Shown: positions 44,039 through 45,627 of the stretch, one piece after another
How positions within the stretch are numbered: position 1 is the stretch's first letter
Layout of the letters: each line of letters starts with the position of its first letter
From: an uncultured Paracoccaceae bacterium
GTDB lineage: Bacteria; Pseudomonadota; Alphaproteobacteria; Rhodobacterales; Rhodobacteraceae
Direction: 5' to 3'
Length of the DNA stretch: 45,627 nucleotides
Assembly (NCBI GenBank): GCA_947501025.1
Contig: CANMUM010000014.1
Location: forward strand, 1 to 45,627
Program-made: the position numbers and the translations under genes
The notes under the pieces: generated by a model
What the model saw: only the letters and a program-made list of their open reading frames with translations
Told to the model about the DNA's origin: nothing
The model's database searches: none

Positions 44039-44996
44039 TGTTTTTTTGTGATCCGTCACCATCGCGCCAGAACTTATTCAATGGGTTTTTTGATGCCTCA
44101 AAATCTTCACGAGTTGAAAAGAAAAAAGAGTAGGGGGGTACCCCTTTAATAATTGAAGTTCGGTAATTCTGGCAACATTCAATCATGGTGACTAAATGTT
44201 CGGAGCTACCAGTTGTGATAAACAACACGCGGAAAGCATCAAACCCAAAACGAGTTTTGACCGTGTTATCTTTGAACATAGCGCTATAGCAAGCAATCTT
44301 TTGCTGAATAGAAGCTTGCTTTGGGTCTTTCTTATTCACGTTCATTTCTTGATCATACTCAACAAATAACATGGCTTTGACGGGCTTCTCTAAGCGGTTA
44401 TCGATATAACTCACCACTCCATCGGGAATAACATTGCGTTTATGTTGCGTTCCATCAATCCAAGTAAATTGGGAAGGTATCGTAAAGGGCGCGTGAGCCT
44501 TCTGTGTCCATGCTGGGGACTGGGCAATCAATTCATCAGGTGAGAGCAGTGAGACGCCATCAATTGCGCCTAGAGCCTTCTCTAGGGCTATCACAGCGCC
44601 ATTTGCGCCAAGATCATGAAGGATTTTAAACTTACCACGCAATCCGTGCCGATCTCGCGCCTTGCGCTCCCAATCAATATTTTCTGGGATGGGCACGTTT
44701 TTGACAACCCGCAAATACTCTGCACCTTCTTTCCCTAACGTGTAAATGGTGGGTCTTTTATCTGCGTATCGAAATAGCTCATTTTGAATTTGTGGCCGTG
44801 TCACATAACCATGATCATACAAACGACGAAGCCTTTTTCTCAATCCATCGCGTCCACCTCCAACTATTGCGTGAAGATGATCTGTCTCTAAAATAACAAA
44901 ACGATGCAACGCTAAAAAGACCGAAACATCTCGCTCGGTAATGCTGAGATGGCTTGGGTCTAACTTTCTTTCCGTGCGTGAAGCATGTGTTCCCAT
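44019..44996 (-). CDS. Replication-relaxation family protein
   Basis: This 325-residue protein has an N-terminal winged-helix segment (LSITERDVSVFLALHRFVIL, LRKRLRRLYDHGYVTRPQI, YTLGKEGAEYL). A domain with HDLGANGAVIALEKAL, IPDGVVSYIDN, MLFVEYDQEMN and QQKIACYSAMF follows. The spaced D/E-x-D/E and Lys residues recall a nuclease-like fold. This is the Replic_Relax pattern found on mobilisable plasmids and islands, often beside VirD4-like ATPases. It may act at the origin of transfer or replication. It converges with, and overlaps by 20 bp, the ATPase gene. Confidence 0.8.
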   Translation of the reverse strand: MGTHASRTERKLDPSHLSITERDVSVFLALHRFVILETDHLHAIVGGGRDGLRKRLRRLYDHGYVTRPQIQNELFRYADKRPTIYTLGKEGAEYLRVVKNVPIPENIDWERKARDRHGLRGKFKILHDLGANGAVIALEKALGAIDGVSLLSPDELIAQSPAWTQKAHAPFTIPSQFTWIDGTQHKRNVIPDGVVSYIDNRLEKPVKAMLFVEYDQEMNVNKKDPKQASIQQKIACYSAMFKDNTVKTRFGFDAFRVLFITTGSSEHLVTMIECCQNYRTSIIKGVPPYSFFFSTREDFEASKNPLNKFWRDGDGSQKNITRLGS

Positions 44997-45202
44997 GATG
45001 GCATTATAGCCTTTATTTTTGTTTCATAACAAGGATGGTAAATCGTAGCATATTCTCAAAGCTGTGTGATGTATTAACTTTTCCTTTGCAGGATTTGAGA
45101 CTTTCTGGTACTCCGAACAAGGATAGTATAACAGGACAGGGCATTTGGGATTATCTCTTTATCGCGATATCACAAGCACCTCCGCAACAAAGAGGTCACA
45201 AA

Positions 45203-45627
45203 ATGAACATTCAATCCGCGATCATGTCTGCGGCGCAGGCGCTTTTGGATCAATCCCAAGATGTGGCCTTTGGCTTTAAGGCGAGTTCAGGTGATTTTGT
45301 GGTGACGGGTTTTGAGGCGCGTGAAGCGGTGAATGCACCTTTTGAGATTGTGATTGAGCTTGCGAGCTTTGATGCGGGGATTGATTTGCACGCCTTGATG
45401 GACACGGAGGCAACGCTTGGCATTTATAACAAATACAGCGCGCCGCGTCATTTGCATGGCGTGATTACGGAAATTGAGCGCGGTGAAGAAGGTATGCATC
45501 GCACGCTTTACTCGGTCACATTGCGCCCAGCTCTTTGGCGTTTGACGCAGACATCTGATAGCCGCATCTGGCAGCAAAAATCCGTGCCTGACATTGTGAA
45601 GGAAGTGCTTGAAGCGCATAAAATCCC
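45203..45627 (+). CDS. vgrG: VgrG/TssI type VI secretion spike protein, N-terminal part (cut by window end)
   Basis: The first 141 residues show the gp27-like N-terminal pattern of VgrG: DFVVTGFEAREAVNAPFEIV, APRHLHGVITEIERG, YSVTLRPALWRLTQTSDSRIW and QQKSVPDIVKEVLEAHKI. AGAGGT lies upstream of ATG 45203. VgrG trimers tip the contractile type VI injection device and often carry or recruit toxins encoded just downstream. The 205-base gap to the replication-relaxation gene holds no further gene. Codon use looks more GC-ending than in the preceding island genes. Whether it belongs to the island or to the host chromosome cannot be told. Confidence 0.88.
   Translation, partial: MNIQSAIMSAAQALLDQSQDVAFGFKASSGDFVVTGFEAREAVNAPFEIVIELASFDAGIDLHALMDTEATLGIYNKYSAPRHLHGVITEIERGEEGMHRTLYSVTLRPALWRLTQTSDSRIWQQKSVPDIVKEVLEAHKI

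Noticed and set aside
32281-45202. A second copy of the tRNA-Met 3' end as attR
   Set aside because: I found no repeat of the T-arm to CCA sequence to the right of the integrase; the boundary is probably outside the window or too short to see.
45287-45619. Minus-strand frame of 110 residues at the window end
   Set aside because: It is antisense to clear VgrG coding sequence and has a basic composition typical of a shadow frame.

Overview
The window comes from the chromosome of an alphaproteobacterium with fairly AT-rich DNA. The order cannot be fixed from sequence alone. The call rests on the gene set: a SoxA/SoxB-type sarcosine oxidase locus, Fhs and FolD one-carbon enzymes, RodA, a folate-binding YgfZ, EF-P with Lys34, RimO, a DUF4424 protein and alphaproteobacterial-type tRNAs.

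Layout. (1) 1-1354 holds decayed mobile DNA: an IS3-family transposase remnant and a frameshifted large serine recombinase, on the 3' side of tRNA-Gln(UUG) (1545-1619). (2) 1693-5044 is a minus-strand run of nhaA, a KpsT-like ABC ATPase and a KpsE/CtrB-like polysaccharide co-polymerase; no KpsM permease is present. (3) 5165-14849 is mostly core: an unknown protein, a GhrA-like reductase, RodA, GST, YgfZ, an inositol-monophosphatase homologue that has lost metal ligands, two Tat-type paralogues, a protein kinase broken exactly at its DFG motif, two tandem DxD glycosyltransferases and efp. (4) 15041-25763 is centred on one-carbon metabolism: a broken beta-lactamase-family gene, soxB, a GFA-family zinc protein, an exported unknown, a SoxA C-terminal half, a DsbA-family protein, fhs, two tandem small exported two-cysteine proteins, an AroQ chorismate mutase, a small membrane protein and folD. 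(5) 25848-32132 is assorted core: an M50 membrane protease, a family-2 glycosyltransferase, a small membrane protein with a perfect 21-bp tandem duplication, rimO, a DUF4424 protein and an M32 carboxypeptidase.

(6) From 32227 the window enters a genomic island. tRNA-Met(CAU) is followed directly by a tyrosine integrase. Next come an origin-like AT-rich stretch with a perfect DnaA box, a winged-helix replication-type protein and a DNA-binding/coiled-coil protein. A three-gene restriction-modification operon follows: a nuclease-methylase fusion, a HEPN-DUF4357 protein and an HsdS. Divergent to it is a two-gene membrane operon of unknown function. Then come a small unknown protein, a VirD4/TraD-like ATPase with a Ser/Gly-rich insertion of about 210 residues, and a convergent replication-relaxation protein. 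The window ends inside a VgrG (type VI spike) gene. The second attachment site is not in view.

The most interesting part is 34874-41366. Its R-M module has no translocase and resembles BcgI-type systems (nuclease fused to methylase, with a separate specificity subunit). A protein with an HEPN RNase motif is translationally coupled between its two subunits, and an uncharacterised glycine-zipper membrane pair is divergently transcribed next to it. This could be a composite anti-phage locus, but that is inference from domains and gene order.
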